NCBI GenBank assembly: GCA_017546175.1
Contig: JAFYXM010000004.1
Coordinates: forward strand, 124,001-188,000
DNA length: 64,000 nucleotides
Source: Elusimicrobiaceae bacterium
Lineage (GTDB): Bacteria > Elusimicrobiota > Elusimicrobia > Elusimicrobiales > Elusimicrobiaceae
Direction of reading: 5' to 3'
Part shown: piece by piece, positions 62,289-64,000 of the stretch
How the letters are laid out: every line of letters begins with the position of its first letter
Position numbering within the stretch: position 1 is the stretch's first letter
The notes under the pieces: model-generated
Told to the model about the DNA's origin: nothing
Database searches by the model: none
What the model saw: the letters and a program-made list of their open reading frames with translations, nothing else
Program-made: the position numbers and the translations under genes

Positions 62289-63212
62289 ATGATTTATACA
62301 GTTACTTTTAACCCTTCTTTAGATTATGTAATGTTTATGCCTTCTTTGCTGGTGGGCGGTGTGAGCCGTGCCGAACGGGAAAGTATTTTCCCCGGCGGAA
62401 AAGGAATTAATGTGGCCGTGGTGCTGGAGCAGTTAGGCTTTACTTGTACGGCTTTAGGTTTTGAGGCCGGATATACGGGCCAAGCCATGCTTTCTATGAT
62501 ACAGGGGCATATTTCGCACGTAGATTTTATTCATTTACCGCAAGGCCAAAGCCGTATTAACGTAAAAATTAAATCTAAAGAAGAAAGCGATGTAAACGGG
62601 CGCGGGCCTAAAGTATCAATGGAAGATTTGGAAAAATTACATCAGCGTTTGGCTTCTCTTACCGGAGGGGATGTGCTGGTATTGGCAGGGGCTGTATCTG
62701 CAGGATTGCCGTCTGATACGTACGAGCATATTTTGTCCCGTCTTAAAGATAAAGGAGTCCTGTGCATAGTAGATGCCACGGGAGAACTGCTGAAAAAATC
62801 ATTGGTGCATAAACCTTTCTTAATCAAACCCAATGCCCAAGAGTTGGCAGATTTGTTTGGTGTTTCTTTACAAACGAAAGAAGATATTGTGAAGTATGCC
62901 AAAAAAGCCCAAGAATTAGGAGCCAGAAACGTGTTGGTTTCTTTGGGTGCTGAAGGGGCAATGCTTGTTTGTGAAAACGGCGAAGCGCAAATCTGTCCTG
63001 CCGTCAAACTTACGGGGCCTGTTGTTAATTCCGTCGGAGCAGGTGACAGTATGGTGGCGGGATTTTTGGCCGGTTGGTTGCGCTGCCAAGATTACACAAA
63101 AGCCATTACTTTAGCTTTGGCCTGTGGCGGAGCCTGTGTCATGAAAGAGTGGTTACCGCAGAAAGAAGATATCAAAAATTTGTTATCTAATCCGCAAGAT
63201 TATGCTTTGTAA
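62289..63212 (+). CDS. fruK: 1-phosphofructokinase
   Basis: 307 residues from the ATG at 62289 (MIYTVTFNPSLDYVM), the standard FruK N-terminus. FPGGKGINVAVVLEQLG is the substrate region and VNSVGAGDSMVAGFLAG the catalytic Asp and anion hole. It phosphorylates fructose 1-phosphate to fructose 1,6-bisphosphate. An upstream ATG at 62256 lies in the -10 box and is rejected. No clear Shine-Dalgarno sequence. The PTS permease gene follows after 12 bases. Confidence 0.92.
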   Translation: MIYTVTFNPSLDYVMFMPSLLVGGVSRAERESIFPGGKGINVAVVLEQLGFTCTALGFEAGYTGQAMLSMIQGHISHVDFIHLPQGQSRINVKIKSKEESDVNGRGPKVSMEDLEKLHQRLASLTGGDVLVLAGAVSAGLPSDTYEHILSRLKDKGVLCIVDATGELLKKSLVHKPFLIKPNAQELADLFGVSLQTKEDIVKYAKKAQELGARNVLVSLGAEGAMLVCENGEAQICPAVKLTGPVVNSVGAGDSMVAGFLAGWLRCQDYTKAITLALACGGACVMKEWLPQKEDIKNLLSNPQDYAL

Positions 63213-63224
63213 TACGGAGAAAAT

Positions 63225-64000
63225 ATGAAAATAACCGATTTGTTAAATGAAAAATCTATTCTATTGGGAGCTTCTGTTTCTTCTAAGCAAGAAACCATTG
63301 ATCAGGTGGTATCCTTGATGGAAAAAAACGGCAATGTGCAAGATTTAGCTGCCTATAAGCAGGCTGTGCTTGCGCGTGAAGAGCAAAGCAGCACCGGTGT
63401 GGGCGAAGGAATTGCTATTCCCCATGCCAAAACCGCTGCCATTACTGCCCCCGGGTTGGCAGCCATGACCGTGCCGGCAGGAGTAGATTACGACTCTTTG
63501 GACGGGGCTCCCGTAAATTTGGTCTTTTTGATTGCCGCGCCTGAGAGCGGGGAAAATGCCCACTTGGAGATTTTAAGCCGCCTTTCCACCATGCTCATGG
63601 ATGAAAATTTCCGCCAAGATTTGCTTTCTGCCAAAGACGGTCAAGAATTTTTACAAATTATTGACCGCGCCGAAGCGGCTACTTTTGCCGAAGAAACCCA
63701 ACCTGCAGAAGAAAAAACCGGCTATGATGTGTTGGCCGTAACAGCCTGCCCAACGGGTATTGCTCATACGTTTATGGCTGCAGAAGCTTTGGAAAAAGCT
63801 GCCGAAAAAGCCGGTATTTCTTTAAAAGTGGAAACTAATGGATCTGCCGGTATTAAAAATGCCTTGACGGCGGAAGATATTGCCGCTGCCAAAGGTATTA
63901 TTGTGGCTGCCGATAAAGCGGTGGAAATCAATCGTTTTAACGGAAAAAGAGTGATTTTTGTAAAAGTTTCCGAGGGTATTCATCTCCCTGCCGAGCTTTT
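63225..64000 (+). CDS. fruA: Fructose PTS permease, IIA-IIB-(IIC) (partial, 3' end outside window)
   Basis: The first 258 residues are present. EIIA-Fru domain (about 1-150) with phospho-His in GIAIPHAKT; EIIB-Fru domain from about 165 with phospho-Cys in VTACPTGIAHTFMAAEAL. An EIIC membrane domain should follow beyond the window. It takes up fructose and phosphorylates it to fructose 1-phosphate, the substrate of the fruK product upstream. GGAG precedes the ATG. No HPr-like FPr domain is fused at the N-terminus. Confidence 0.93.
   Translation, partial: MKITDLLNEKSILLGASVSSKQETIDQVVSLMEKNGNVQDLAAYKQAVLAREEQSSTGVGEGIAIPHAKTAAITAPGLAAMTVPAGVDYDSLDGAPVNLVFLIAAPESGENAHLEILSRLSTMLMDENFRQDLLSAKDGQEFLQIIDRAEAATFAEETQPAEEKTGYDVLAVTACPTGIAHTFMAAEALEKAAEKAGISLKVETNGSAGIKNALTAEDIAAAKGIIVAADKAVEINRFNGKRVIFVKVSEGIHLPAEL

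Overview
The window looks like chromosomal DNA of a host-associated, fermentative Gram-negative bacterium. My best guess is Elusimicrobiota (Elusimicrobium or a relative), but there is no rRNA here to prove it. The guess rests on type IV pilin-like genes with a prepilin peptidase, a biotin-dependent oxaloacetate decarboxylase sodium pump, a GH57 branching enzyme next to a DUF4912 protein, many lipoproteins and outer-membrane-type proteins, and compact operons closed by strong hairpin terminators. Most of it is core genome. No phage, IS element, CRISPR array or obvious defence island is visible.

Layout. 0-2 kb: partial exported S1C protease (-), greA, a type IV pilin-like protein. 2-4.6 kb: GH57 branching enzyme and DUF4912 protein (-). 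4.7-7 kb: two tandem 366-residue exported paralogs of unknown function behind an attenuator-like leader. 7-9.4 kb: threonine dehydrogenase and kbl. 9.4-12.6 kb: Zn/Mn ABC importer fused by overlaps to nth. 12.7-16.6 kb: oxaloacetate decarboxylase beta, alpha and gamma subunits with birA (-). 16.6-25 kb: pdxA, a SurA-like chaperone, a lipoprotein isomerase, mfd and a class A PBP (-). 25.3-28.4 kb: two-component pair, rsmD and a RecB-like nuclease. 28.4-30.5 kb: EamA transporter, uppP, sixA (-). 30.6-39.4 kb: AddB/AddA-type helicase-nuclease, YbaB, aldo/keto reductase, SPL-family radical SAM protein. 39.4-43.1 kb: thioredoxin-like lipoprotein (-), a highly structured RNA leader, a lipoprotein, an outer-membrane barrel protein, and a histidine acid phosphatase (-). 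43.1-45.1 kb: an AT-rich accessory patch with an HTH protein, a Cys-rich lipoprotein, a frameshifted gene remnant and tRNA-Leu. 45.2-50 kb: PfkB kinase, SurA-N protein, bactofilin, M23 peptidase, amidase (-). 50-53.3 kb: Nif3, M20 peptidase, pseudopilin, prepilin peptidase. 53.3-59.6 kb: rdgB, two exported PepT-like peptidases, valS (-). 59.7-64 kb: small membrane proteins, tRNA-Ser, MTA phosphorylase, fruK and the start of a fructose PTS permease.

Together the genes give a picture of sugar uptake by PTS, glycogen metabolism, amino-acid and peptide scavenging, and energy conservation by sodium-pumping decarboxylation. Cell-wall synthesis and remodelling, and envelope protein folding, are also well represented.

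The strongest non-coding signal is the roughly 250-base RNA at 40.03-40.28 kb. One strand segment there can pair either upstream or with a terminator half, as in a riboswitch or attenuator. A second recurring signal is a -10-like hexamer exactly six bases before the start codon in four genes that lack a Shine-Dalgarno sequence, which suggests leaderless mRNAs.
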